Shown: positions 1-7,454 of the stretch, in pieces
Layout: each line of letters opens with the position of its first letter
Position numbering within the stretch: position 1 is the first letter of the stretch
Assembly (NCBI GenBank): GCA_002473385.1
Contig: DKTR01000023.1
Coordinates: 1-15,218, forward strand
DNA: 15,218 bases
Direction: 5' to 3'
From: Lachnospiraceae bacterium UBA7225
Lineage (GTDB): Bacteria; Bacillota; Clostridia; Lachnospirales; Lachnospiraceae
Made by a program: the position numbers and the translations under genes
Notes under the pieces: generated by a model
Told to the model about the DNA's origin: nothing
Database searches by the model: none
The model's input: the letters and a program-made list of their open reading frames with translations, nothing else

Positions 1-1028
1 TTTTTCAACTTTGCCTCATTTTTCAGAATATCTTCCATGGTCCGCTGCAAAAGGCTTTCCGGAATTTCCCCGTAATGACAAACTTTGTCAAAAAACCTCT
101 CGAATTCATCCACACTGGAAAAGCCTGCCGTCTCCAGTACATATCTGCTGTCTGCTTCGTCCGCCTCACGCAGATAACCGCCCAGAAAATAACCGACGGC
201 AACACCATGCGGCAAATTCAGCTCACAGGTCAGCGGATAGCTGAGACCATGCGGCAGGGATGTGCCGGTATGACAGATTGCCATTCCCGCCATCATGGAT
301 GCATTTAAAAGATTACGGTAATCCTCTTTTTCCGGCTCACGATTCCCGGCCAGAACATCTCTGGTCTTTTTCCACATCTGCAGTCCGGCTGCCACACACA
401 TACGGCTATAAGCCGTCGCATTGCTGTTAATATAGCTTTCTGCCAGATGCGCAAAAGCATCCACTGCCGTATTGCAAAGCACCGTTTTGGGTGCCGCTTC
501 CAGATACTTTGCATCCAATAGCGCCAGTGCCGGAAAAATTCTGTGCGGTATGGAGCCCTTTGTCCCCTTATCGCGGCGCGTCAGCACAGAAACAGCCGTC
601 ACCTCAGAACCGGTACCGCAGGTCGACGGAACTGCCACAACCGGAAGCGATGCAGAATCTTCCCCTTTTTCGTACAGATATGAAGCATCCTTTTCCCCAT
701 GCCGCATCATCAGCGCTGCCGCTTTTGCTGCATCCATCGCAGAACCGCCGCCGATGCCGATAACAAAATCCGCCTGTCCGGACAATCCTGTTTCCCGCGC
801 TCTCATTACTGTTTCCACCGAAGGATTTTCCTCCACTTCATCAAACAATATCCAGGAAATCCCCTCTGCCTCCAGCGCCGTACAGACATCCGCCAGCGCA
901 CCGTTTTTCTTTGCAGAATGCTTTCCGGTCATGATCAGCGCTTTTTTTCCGCATTGCGCCAGCTCTTTTTTGTGATTTATAACACAATTTTCCTCTTCGT
1001 AAACCTTCACCGGCATGTAAAATTGCAT
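1..1028 (-). CDS. Iron-containing alcohol dehydrogenase, C-terminus cut by window edge
   Basis: Group III (Fe-dependent) alcohol dehydrogenase, a cytoplasmic NAD(P)H-linked enzyme that interconverts alcohols and aldehydes or ketones. I read 342 codons from the ATG at 1028, preceded by a GGAGGAGAGGAG ribosome binding site. The dinucleotide-binding signature GGGSAMD is at residues 93-99 and PSTCGTGSE at 134-142. The four metal ligands expected for the family are all present: D190 and H194 (DAFAH), H260 (LPHGLSY) and H274 (LPHGV). Family members are about 380 residues, so roughly 35-45 residues are missing beyond the window. It follows the DUF1858 gene after a terminator, so it may have its own promoter or depend on read-through. 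The substrate cannot be told from sequence. Family assignment is secure. Confidence 0.93.
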   Translation of the reverse strand, partial: MQFYMPVKVYEEENCVINHKKELAQCGKKALIMTGKHSAKKNGALADVCTALEAEGISWILFDEVEENPSVETVMRARETGLSGQADFVIGIGGGSAMDAAKAAALMMRHGEKDASYLYEKGEDSASLPVVAVPSTCGTGSEVTAVSVLTRRDKGTKGSIPHRIFPALALLDAKYLEAAPKTVLCNTAVDAFAHLAESYINSNATAYSRMCVAAGLQMWKKTRDVLAGNREPEKEDYRNLLNASMMAGMAICHTGTSLPHGLSYPLTCELNLPHGVAVGYFLGGYLREADEADSRYVLETAGFSSVDEFERFFDKVCHYGEIPESLLQRTMEDILKNEAKLK

Positions 1029-1067
1029 CTCATACACTCCTCTCCTCCTGCCTGTCCGGCAACCGGT

Positions 1068-1098
1068 AAAAAAACGGCGAAGCCCTTGCCCCGCCGTT
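1068..1098 (-). terminator. Rho-independent terminator after the DUF1858 gene
   Basis: On the minus strand the arms AACGGCG (1098-1092) and CGCCGTT (1079-1073) form a 7-bp stem around a 12-base loop, followed directly by a run of U residues (A tract 1068-1074 on the plus strand). It lies about 20 bases past the DUF1858 stop and 40 bases before the alcohol dehydrogenase start, so it would separate the two transcripts at least partly. Confidence 0.8.
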
Positions 1099-1116
1099 CT
1101 GCATTTATACGATTTC

Positions 1117-1326
1117 CTATTTTCCAACGCTTTCAAGGTAAGCATTCAGTCTTGCCACCAGCAGATCTGTCGGAATTCCATGAACCATCGCGGCTTCCTC
1201 AAGGGATTCCATCTGTGATGACGGGCATCCTACGCAGTGCATACCGCTTCCCATCAATACTGCCGCCATATTCGGATCTAACTGAAGAATTTCTCCAATC
1301 AGCATTTCTTTCGTAACGTTTGCCAT
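1117..1326 (-). CDS. DUF1858 domain protein (small CxxC disulfide protein)
   Basis: A 69-residue cytoplasmic protein made of a single DUF1858 domain, the family also described as a hybrid-cluster-protein-associated redox disulfide domain. Visible hallmarks are the N-terminal pattern MANVTKEMLIGEIL, a GMHCVGCPSS core with the CxxC pair C31/C34, and a helical C-terminus ending NAYLESVGK. Such proteins are common in anaerobes and are thought to act in redox or metal chemistry; the precise role is unknown. The start has an AGGAGG site eight bases upstream. It has its own promoter and a terminator, so it is a monocistronic unit and not clearly part of the large operon upstream. Confidence 0.9.
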   Translation of the reverse strand: MANVTKEMLIGEILQLDPNMAAVLMGSGMHCVGCPSSQMESLEEAAMVHGIPTDLLVARLNAYLESVGK

Positions 1327-1348
1327 GATCGTGACCTCCTATTGTTCA

Positions 1349-1365
1349 TTATCAATTACTGATAA
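1349..1365. promoter_or_regulatory. Candidate operator in the DUF1858 leader
   Basis: Perfect inverted repeat TTATCA-N5-TGATAA centred on 1357, a few bases downstream of the transcription start predicted from the promoter at 1369-1397 (near 1362). A site overlapping the start of transcription usually serves a repressor. No regulator gene is visible in the window. Confidence 0.45.
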
Positions 1366-1368
1366 CTC

Positions 1369-1397
1369 ATTATAAGGCGAAACTTATGGAACGTCAA
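1369..1397 (-). promoter_or_regulatory. Sigma-A type promoter for the DUF1858 gene
   Basis: Read on the minus strand, TTGACG (1397-1392) and TATAAT (1374-1369) are separated by 17 bases, close to the ideal housekeeping promoter. The predicted start near 1362 gives a leader of about 36 bases before the ATG at 1326. Confidence 0.8.
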
Positions 1398-1478
1398 GCA
1401 AAAAACAATTGCTCAGACGGTCATATCCCGGGAGTTTGACAGTTTCATCATTTCCAGGTCATCACCCGGCGGAAACCT

Positions 1479-2741
1479 TTAAAATCTTCCCGCACTCAGC
1501 CACTCATCCAGATAATCGTGCAGCGTTTTCATGGTATCTCCAAACTGCCCTTCGTATTTTTCCAGATGTTTTGCAGGTGTAAATTTATGGGTGGCACCTT
1601 CTACAAATGCAATGGTTTTATCCTCACTGGCTGCCATATTGTAGATGGTTTCCGATGCCAGGAACTCCCACCCGGCTGTCATACCCATGACAAGCAGCGG
1701 AGCTTTTACATGCGCCACATTGCCCGGCGGGCAATTATAGGTAGAATCCCATTCTACTCCCCATATATGATCCTCGTCAAACCCATAATCATCCGACGTG
1801 CGCACGGCGTAGGAATTCAGATAGGTTTTTACAGAGAGAAATCTCGCCCCATCCCAGAAGGAATGTGTAAGGGAAGTGGGATTCTCCGGTCCTCTGAGGC
1901 TGTGAATAATCTCCTCCGTCCTGCTGCCATCCGGATGAAGCAGCAGATACGGCTTCTGCGTATGGGACATCAGGCGGATATCCTGCGCATACAGCTTGTT
2001 ATTAAAAAACACCTGTGCGCTTCCAGGAATAACCAGCGGCTCATCATCCGTATAATTCCCCTCTCCGGCTTCAATCTTCATCAGACGGCTCAGAGCGTAT
2101 TCCAGAATATAAATATTCCGCAGGCTCTGCGCCTTCTGAAAATCTTTGATAAATTTATCTGAATAAGTGGAACCCTTTGCATCAAAACCATTCGCGGGAT
2201 TGAACAAATTAAGCTCTTCATTAATCAACATACCACTGTGTTCATCTTCTACCGCCGGATCAAGACTGAGAAGCTGCATGACTGCATTCCCCCAGTTCGA
2301 ATCCAGCAGCATCAGACCGTCCGCAGGCGGCAGATCTTCACTATCTGGATATGGGAATATTTTTTCCGGTCCCTGAAATACCTGCGGTCCATTTTCCGCT
2401 ACAGCCTGGTATGCTGACATCAATGTTCCGCCGCCGCTGTGTCCCATCAGAACAATTTTTTCCACCTGGGGCAGCGAACGCAGATATTCCACCGCAGCTT
2501 TCACACTTTTGGTTTTCTCTATCTGGCTGAAGATAATCCCTTCTTTATTCATAACATTCGCATTAAGAACAGTATATCCTCTCTTTGCCAGTTCGGGACC
2601 TGTCGGCCAAAGCAAATAATCTTCATCAGAATGCATAACCAGTACTGCAATTCTCTGCTTTTCATTTTTCTGCACCGGCTCATATAACACTCCCGGAGAA
2701 CGTTTTGCAACGTTCACAAACGATGTCTTAATTGCTCCCAT
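1479..2741 (-). CDS. Alpha/beta hydrolase, long form
   Basis: A 420-residue cytoplasmic alpha/beta-hydrolase-fold protein, probably an esterase, amidase or C-C hydrolase. The nucleophile elbow GHSGGG is at residues 100-105 with S102 as the candidate nucleophile. GATHKF near 382-387 supplies the probable catalytic H385. The acidic member is less clear; E359 (TAGWEF), after the VMGMT strand, is a candidate. The first strand is VLVMHSDED (33-41). About 200 residues lie between the nucleophile region and the final strands, far more than in compact hydrolases, so a large lid or insertion domain is likely. There is no signal peptide. It is the last gene of the operon, starting 15 bases after the second PhlG-like gene with an AAGGAGG site. 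It may hydrolyse an ester or a product of the neighbouring enzymes; that is inference. I see no convincing terminator after it. Confidence 0.85.
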   Translation of the reverse strand: MGAIKTSFVNVAKRSPGVLYEPVQKNEKQRIAVLVMHSDEDYLLWPTGPELAKRGYTVLNANVMNKEGIIFSQIEKTKSVKAAVEYLRSLPQVEKIVLMGHSGGGTLMSAYQAVAENGPQVFQGPEKIFPYPDSEDLPPADGLMLLDSNWGNAVMQLLSLDPAVEDEHSGMLINEELNLFNPANGFDAKGSTYSDKFIKDFQKAQSLRNIYILEYALSRLMKIEAGEGNYTDDEPLVIPGSAQVFFNNKLYAQDIRLMSHTQKPYLLLHPDGSRTEEIIHSLRGPENPTSLTHSFWDGARFLSVKTYLNSYAVRTSDDYGFDEDHIWGVEWDSTYNCPPGNVAHVKAPLLVMGMTAGWEFLASETIYNMAASEDKTIAFVEGATHKFTPAKHLEKYEGQFGDTMKTLHDYLDEWLSAGRF

Positions 2742-2756
2742 ATTAGCCTCCTTGTA

Positions 2757-3620
2757 TTAATCCTCATCAATAGGCAGGTTGCTGTATGCCTCATATAAAT
2801 CGGGCAAAACCTCATACAAATGCTGCCGTTCGATGGTATTATGCGTCAGAACATTCTTCAGATACGTATTATCCACTGGTGTATTTTCATCGCGGATAAT
2901 CTTTCCGTCCTTTGCATAAAAGCCCATCCACTCACAATTGATGCTCTCTCTGCCGCCAAGCGGACAGGGGCGGCTGAAGCGAAGTACCAGATGATGTCCC
3001 GGGTGTCCTTCAAACTCTTCCCAGCATGCATCTGCCCGGCAGTCAGCCTCCAGCAGTTTCTGATAACGCTCCTCAGAAAGTCCGTAATCCCGCAGATCAA
3101 TGTTGTGGGATATCGCCGGAATTCCTTTGCCCGGATCTCCTGTCTCACCCAGATCCAGCGTTTCCAGAGACCATACGCCATCCTTATCGTTTTCTCCATT
3201 TACAAATCTGTGATCCCAGTGATCCAGAGGATTCCAGATCTTATAGCGAAGGTTTCCCTGCCCCTCCACCATACTCTTTGAATGCTGGTTGTACCATTTT
3301 CCATACCAGCGTCTCCATTTTCCCTGCCAGGTCACCGGAGATACAGAATACTCAATATAAAAGCCATATCCCTCCGGCATCATCGTATATCCGTAACACA
3401 CCTTCGGATATCCCGTTACCTGCAGGTAATCCAGCCAGTGTTCAATCGGTATCGCATCTTTTACGTCCATTGGACCTGCATCCAGAATCTGCTGCTGCAG
3501 AGGATTGGGCGGATAGAGCTTATAGTCCGTATAAAACCGGGAAGCCGGCATTGCTTTTTCCTCTTTCGTCAGCTCGGGCACTTTATAGTACGGCATTCCG
3601 TCATTATATATTAAGCCCAT
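2757..3620 (-). CDS. DAPG hydrolase (PhlG)-family protein, copy B
   Basis: A 287-residue soluble protein that I assign to the DAPG hydrolase family, known from PhlG of Pseudomonas (zinc-dependent removal of an acetyl group from 2,4-diacetylphloroglucinol) and phloretin hydrolase of Eubacterium ramulus. These enzymes break a carbon-carbon bond next to a phloroglucinol ring. PhlG binds zinc with two His and two Glu, the last pair arranged as HxxxE. Here that pair is H260/E264 (LTHNTIERQHL). The other likely ligands are H134 or H137 in KIWNPLDHWDH and E153 in LETLDLG, chosen because they are conserved with copy A. Other conserved blocks are KSMVEGQGNLRYKIWN (115-130) and SRPCPLGG (216-223). The start has an AAAGGAGG site. 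It is separated from the upstream SDR gene by 78 bases holding a small hairpin. The substrate is unknown. Confidence 0.82.
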   Translation of the reverse strand: MGLIYNDGMPYYKVPELTKEEKAMPASRFYTDYKLYPPNPLQQQILDAGPMDVKDAIPIEHWLDYLQVTGYPKVCYGYTMMPEGYGFYIEYSVSPVTWQGKWRRWYGKWYNQHSKSMVEGQGNLRYKIWNPLDHWDHRFVNGENDKDGVWSLETLDLGETGDPGKGIPAISHNIDLRDYGLSEERYQKLLEADCRADACWEEFEGHPGHHLVLRFSRPCPLGGRESINCEWMGFYAKDGKIIRDENTPVDNTYLKNVLTHNTIERQHLYEVLPDLYEAYSNLPIDED

Positions 3621-3645
3621 AACTTTTCCTCCTTTTTCTATGTAC

Positions 3646-3664
3646 TGCTGCGTTCACTGCAGCA
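3646..3664. other. Small hairpin between the SDR and PhlG-like copy B genes
   Basis: Inverted repeat with 6-base arms TGCTGC and GCAGCA around a 7-base loop, in the 78-base gap before copy B. No U tract follows on the minus strand, so it does not look like a terminator. It could be an mRNA processing or stability element. The gap contains no recognisable promoter. Confidence 0.35.
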
Positions 3665-3698
3665 TTCTCAAATTCATCCGAAATCTGCTAACCTGTAT

Positions 3699-4502
3699 TT
3701 AGCCTACAATAAGACCTCCGTTAATATCGATTCTTGCACCGTTTACAAAGCTTGCCTCCTCGCTCGCAAGGAAGCAGAAGGCACCGACAAGATCCTGCGG
3801 AACCATCATGCGGCCCACCGGAATCTGTGAAAGCATTTTTGCACGTTCTTCATCGCTCAGCGTCATCTCCTCCGGAACGTCCTGTTCACAGTGACCGATC
3901 AGAATACAATTGGAGGTAATTCCTTTAGGACCGAGCTCTCTTGCCATCTCATATGTCAGCGCCTCCAGTCCCCCGCGGGCTGCCGCAAAGGACGGATCAA
4001 GGAAATAACCGCCGTTTCTTGCATCCCAGGTTGTAATATTGATAATCCTGGGTGCCTTGCTCTGAAGCAGATACGGCATCGCATTCTTTGCGTTCACAAA
4101 CGCAGATTCCACAACCTCCATGGAATGACGCCAGATAGTCTTATCCGTATGCTCAAAATCATAACGGATATGACCGCCCTTTGCATTTACTACCACGTCT
4201 ACACTGCCGAAACGCTCATATACATACTGAATCATATCTTTCATATGCTCGCGCGTCTCATAAATTTCCGGTGCCGCTTCCATATTTTCTTCCCATCTTG
4301 CTTTCGGATTCTGCGCAATTCCGATCACATGATCGTGATACTTTGGATTGATTTTTTCTTTAATCGCTTTCTGTGCCTTGCTGTGCAGTCCGCTCAGCAT
4401 AGCAACATTCATGCCGCGTTCAAGAGCTGCGTTTACAATTGCAGATCCATTATTTCCTGCGCCGCCGGTGATGACCATTGTTCTTCCTTCTAATGTAAAC
4501 AT
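3699..4502 (-). CDS. SDR-family protein with altered catalytic residues
   Basis: A 267-residue Rossmann-fold short-chain dehydrogenase/reductase by overall layout. It has an N-terminal nucleotide-binding loop TGGAGNNG (12-19), a strand VDVVVNAKGG (101-110) in place of the usual NNAG, RIINITTWDA (152-161) at the catalytic-Ser strand, the helix SFAAARGGLEALTYEMAREL (171-190), and the C-terminal IDINGGLIVG that closes most classical SDRs. The key point is that the YxxxK catalytic motif reads F172-AAA-R176, and Thr157/Thr158 stand where Ser is usual. Classical SDRs need that Tyr and Lys, so this protein may use another mechanism, bind substrate without redox turnover, or have lost activity. It sits between the two PhlG-like genes (66 and 78-base gaps), with an AGGAGTGAG site. 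Fold assignment is strong; activity is uncertain. Confidence 0.88.
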   Translation of the reverse strand: MFTLEGRTMVITGGAGNNGSAIVNAALERGMNVAMLSGLHSKAQKAIKEKINPKYHDHVIGIAQNPKARWEENMEAAPEIYETREHMKDMIQYVYERFGSVDVVVNAKGGHIRYDFEHTDKTIWRHSMEVVESAFVNAKNAMPYLLQSKAPRIINITTWDARNGGYFLDPSFAAARGGLEALTYEMARELGPKGITSNCILIGHCEQDVPEEMTLSDEERAKMLSQIPVGRMMVPQDLVGAFCFLASEEASFVNGARIDINGGLIVG

Positions 4503-4568
4503 TCTCTCACTCCTGTTCTATTTTTGTTCATTTACTTTTAGCTTCTCACCAAAACACATAGCGGATAT

Positions 4569-5444
4569 TTAGTCTGCATCCATCGGCTGATCATGATACT
4601 CTGCATATAGATCCGGCAGGAAGGTATACAAATGCTCCCACTCGATCAGTGTATGGATCACGACCTTCTTCAGATAAGCCTCATCGCATTTCGTGCTGTA
4701 GTCTCTTACCAGCTTTCCATTCACCGGTCTCCAGCCGATCCACTCGCGGCTTCTGGTCTCGATGCCGCCCTGCGGACACGGACGGGAATAGGCAAGGCAG
4801 AGATGTGTGCCCGGCTCGTCAAAGGTCTCATAGGAGCCCTTTCCCGTAAGCTGGCATCCCGCGTCCTTCAGCTCCTGCAGACGTTCATCAGTCAGCCCGA
4901 AATCCTTCAAATCAAACTGATGACGGATCGTATCATACATGCGGTCACCAGCGCCCAGATCAAGGCTTTCTGTGGTATGAATACCATCGGAGCCATTCTC
5001 CCAGTTCACATAATAATGGTCAAAATGATCTGCGTAATTCCAGATCTTATATCTCAGATTTCCATGCCCCGGTACCATACTCTTCGACTTCAGATTTCTC
5101 CAATTGCGGTACCATCTCTCCATCTCCGCCGTGATATGCGGCGGTCTCACCCGGTAAGTTGCCACATAACCGGATCCATCTTCAAACATGCAGTAGCCAA
5201 GCTCCACCTTATCATAGCCATAGGGCTTTAAAAGATCCATAAAATTTTCCGGGCGGATGGCATCCTCCACCTTCATCGGCTTCTGGATGATCTGCATCTC
5301 CACCGGAGACGGCATATGCAGCGGATAATTATAAAAATACTTTGCCAGCGGCATCTGCTCCTCTTCCGGGAATAATTTCTGACGGACCTTTACAATATTG
5401 TCATCATTCGTATTGAGAATTTCCTTATCAACTTCAATAAACAT
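4569..5444 (-). CDS. DAPG hydrolase (PhlG)-family protein, copy A
   Basis: A 291-residue soluble protein homologous to copy B across nearly its whole length and assigned to the same PhlG/phloretin hydrolase family. Shared blocks are SKSMVPGHGNLRYKIWN (120-136), the paired DHFDH (139-143), ESLDLG (159-164), SRPCPQGG (220-227) and LPDLY near the end. Candidate metal ligands are H140 or H143, E159, and the HxxxE pair H264/E268 in VIHTLIEWEHL. Family members are zinc C-C hydrolases acting on acylated phloroglucinols. The two copies differ in the N-terminal 30 residues and around 85-110, where substrate choice may differ. It follows the MATE gene by 18 bases, with a GGAAGGGAGAG ribosome site. The exact substrate cannot be read from sequence. 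Confidence 0.83.
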   Translation of the reverse strand: MFIEVDKEILNTNDDNIVKVRQKLFPEEEQMPLAKYFYNYPLHMPSPVEMQIIQKPMKVEDAIRPENFMDLLKPYGYDKVELGYCMFEDGSGYVATYRVRPPHITAEMERWYRNWRNLKSKSMVPGHGNLRYKIWNYADHFDHYYVNWENGSDGIHTTESLDLGAGDRMYDTIRHQFDLKDFGLTDERLQELKDAGCQLTGKGSYETFDEPGTHLCLAYSRPCPQGGIETRSREWIGWRPVNGKLVRDYSTKCDEAYLKKVVIHTLIEWEHLYTFLPDLYAEYHDQPMDAD

Positions 5445-5462
5445 AAATGCTCTCCCTTCCTT

Positions 5463-6875
5463 TTATCTTGCTTTCTTTCTGTGCGCATTCGTGTGCATAT
5501 CTGTGTTCAGTCTGCCTTCCTGTGCCAGACGGATTACCTTCTGCCCATAAAAGAACAGCGGAATGATTACTACTGCACTCAGCAGATCTGCCAGAGCCTG
5601 CGTTGCAGCCACACCGTTTACACCCCAGATCCTGGGCGCAATCAGAAGAACCGGATAGAAGCAGTAGCCCTGTCTCGCAAAATTTGCCAGCAGCGCCAGC
5701 TTTGCATTTCCAATTCCGGCAAAAAACATGTTTACCTGGGAGCTGAGTGCATGCATAATAAGACCGACGCACTGCAGTCTCACACAGAGAAGCCCGAGCT
5801 CCATAACACCTACATCCGCCTGACTGTTGAAAATACGGATCAGCGGAGATGCAAATATGAAAATGATAATTCCCATAACGATAGAACCGCCTACCGCCAT
5901 AGCACAGCCATATGTATAGCTATCCTTCACACGTTTCCACACTTTTGCTCCCCAGTTGAACCCGACAACCGGCTGATAACCCTGTCCGAATCCAAGAATA
6001 AATGCAAACGGGAATTCCATGATACGGTTTGCCACGGAAAGCGCTGCCAGGGATGCTGTTGAATAACTTCCCGCCACACGGTTAATTGTAATAGATGCCA
6101 CTACGGTCAGTACAGAACGGAAGAAGGAGCTGGAACCAATCGCAATAACTTCCTTTACGTCGCCCCAGGCCAGCGCAAATTTGCGGATAGAAATTTCCAC
6201 AATTGTTGTCTTTTTTACATACGGCCAGCATAAAATTACAAAACTGATGCATTTAGAAATTGCTGTTGCCATGGATGCTCCCGCTACTCCAAGACCAAAT
6301 TTGTAAATAAACAGCGGATCCAGGAAGCAGTTCAGAATACCGCCGAATCCAATGCCGATCATGGAATAGGTAGCACTTCCCTCGCTTCGCAGACACATAT
6401 TTAAAATAAAGCTGCCGATCATAAACGGCGCCGCATACAGCACATAGGTACCGTACTGCATGGAATATTCTGCACATTCCTCTGTCGCACCCAGCCAGTA
6501 GACAATATCACCGAGCATCAGCTTACCAAATATCATAAAGATAATACCCAGACCAAGACCGGTAAAAATCGACGTCGAGAGCACCTTGTTTGCATGCTCC
6601 TCCTGCTTTGCTCCGAGGAGTCTGGCAATATAGCTGCAGGCACCCGCTCCGATCAGAGATCCGATTACCGTAATCATTCGCTCCAGGGAGCTGTTTACAC
6701 CTACTGCTGCCGTTGCATTGGTACCAAGCGTACTTACAAAATACGTATCTACCAGATTATAAATTGTTGTAATCAACTGTGCGGTGATCGTCGGTACCGC
6801 CATCTTTGGCAACAGCGTCATGATGTTTTCATTTAACATCATCTGCTTTTTTTCTTCTTTTATATTGTTTCTCAT
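5463..6875 (-). CDS. MATE-family efflux transporter
   Basis: A polytopic membrane exporter of the MATE (multidrug and toxin extrusion) family, about 470 residues with roughly twelve hydrophobic segments in two homologous halves, the usual size. Typical features are TIYNLVDTYFVSTLGTNATA near the first two helices and the second-half counterpart with SLAALSVANRIMEFPFAFI and GFGQGYQPVVGFNWGAK. These pumps exchange Na+ or H+ for drugs, secondary metabolites or other organic compounds. I start it at the ATG at 6875 because GAGAGG lies nine bases upstream; a TTG codon directly before and an ATG at 6842 are less likely alternatives. It is placed between the importer genes and the catabolic enzymes, which suggests export of a pathway product or toxic intermediate (inference). 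Confidence 0.93.
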   Translation of the reverse strand: MRNNIKEEKKQMMLNENIMTLLPKMAVPTITAQLITTIYNLVDTYFVSTLGTNATAAVGVNSSLERMITVIGSLIGAGACSYIARLLGAKQEEHANKVLSTSIFTGLGLGIIFMIFGKLMLGDIVYWLGATEECAEYSMQYGTYVLYAAPFMIGSFILNMCLRSEGSATYSMIGIGFGGILNCFLDPLFIYKFGLGVAGASMATAISKCISFVILCWPYVKKTTIVEISIRKFALAWGDVKEVIAIGSSSFFRSVLTVVASITINRVAGSYSTASLAALSVANRIMEFPFAFILGFGQGYQPVVGFNWGAKVWKRVKDSYTYGCAMAVGGSIVMGIIIFIFASPLIRIFNSQADVGVMELGLLCVRLQCVGLIMHALSSQVNMFFAGIGNAKLALLANFARQGYCFYPVLLIAPRIWGVNGVAATQALADLLSAVVIIPLFFYGQKVIRLAQEGRLNTDMHTNAHRKKAR

Positions 6876-6888
6876 CAAATATTCCTCT

Positions 6889-7440
6889 CTATCCTAAAAA
6901 TTTCTGTTTTTCATAAGGCAAAGCCCGATAAAAGAATGTAATCAAAAAAGAACATACACCCGAAAAGAAGTAAAACAGCGGTACTGTCATCACACCTATA
7001 GAAAGTCCATTCCGGATTATAATAACAACACAGGACACCGCCGCACAGAGCAAAAGAACCGCATTTGCGCATGGTGCAAGTCTCAGAATCATATTCATCT
7101 GATCAAAATTCTGAGCCGTGATCTTATCCTTTGAAAAGATAAACTGTATCACACCAAACCATTCGAACAAAAACAGCGCCAGCGAAAAACCGGAAAACAG
7201 TGTCGCAGGAGAGTGATAATTCAGCTCACACTTCTGCAGCGCCGCCAGACCGAAGAAAACGGTGGCCAGCAGACACATTGCGCCAAAAATTCGTTTATAA
7301 CGCTGTTTTTCCTCCTTTTCCAGCTTGTATGCATACCACTCTCCCACGTATTTATACCGGATGCGAAATCCCCGTTTATTGCTGCATGGTTCCTCATATG
7401 CCACATAATTTTCTTCAAAAGAATCCCGGAATGTCTTCAT
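6889..7440 (-). CDS. Uncharacterised four-helix membrane protein
   Basis: A 183-residue protein I cannot assign to a named family. The first 50 residues are hydrophilic, charged and rich in Tyr and Lys (RIRYKYVGEWYAYKLEKEEK). They are followed by four predicted membrane segments at about 51-68, 80-102, 119-142 and 148-171 and a short basic tail. The layout suggests an N-terminal cytoplasmic head on a small integral membrane bundle. It sits 14 bases after the second ATPase gene and 13 bases before the MATE gene, with an AGAAGGGG site, so it should be co-translated with both transport systems. It could be an accessory subunit of one of them or an independent membrane factor; nothing in the sequence decides this. 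Confidence 0.8.
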   Translation of the reverse strand: MKTFRDSFEENYVAYEEPCSNKRGFRIRYKYVGEWYAYKLEKEEKQRYKRIFGAMCLLATVFFGLAALQKCELNYHSPATLFSGFSLALFLFEWFGVIQFIFSKDKITAQNFDQMNMILRLAPCANAVLLLCAAVSCVVIIIRNGLSIGVMTVPLFYFFSGVCSFLITFFYRALPYEKQKFLG

Positions 7441-7454
7441 TCAAAACCCCTTCT

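Noticed and set aside
472..1316. Plus-strand open frames of 167 and 205 codons
   Set aside because: They lie antisense to the alcohol dehydrogenase and DUF1858 genes, which have clear family motifs, and their translations show no recognisable domain.
1397..1478. Possible terminator after the alpha/beta hydrolase (CCGGG/CCCGG pairing and a later T6 run)
   Set aside because: The pairing is short with a loop over 25 bases, and the T run is well separated from it. No convincing stem directly precedes the T run.
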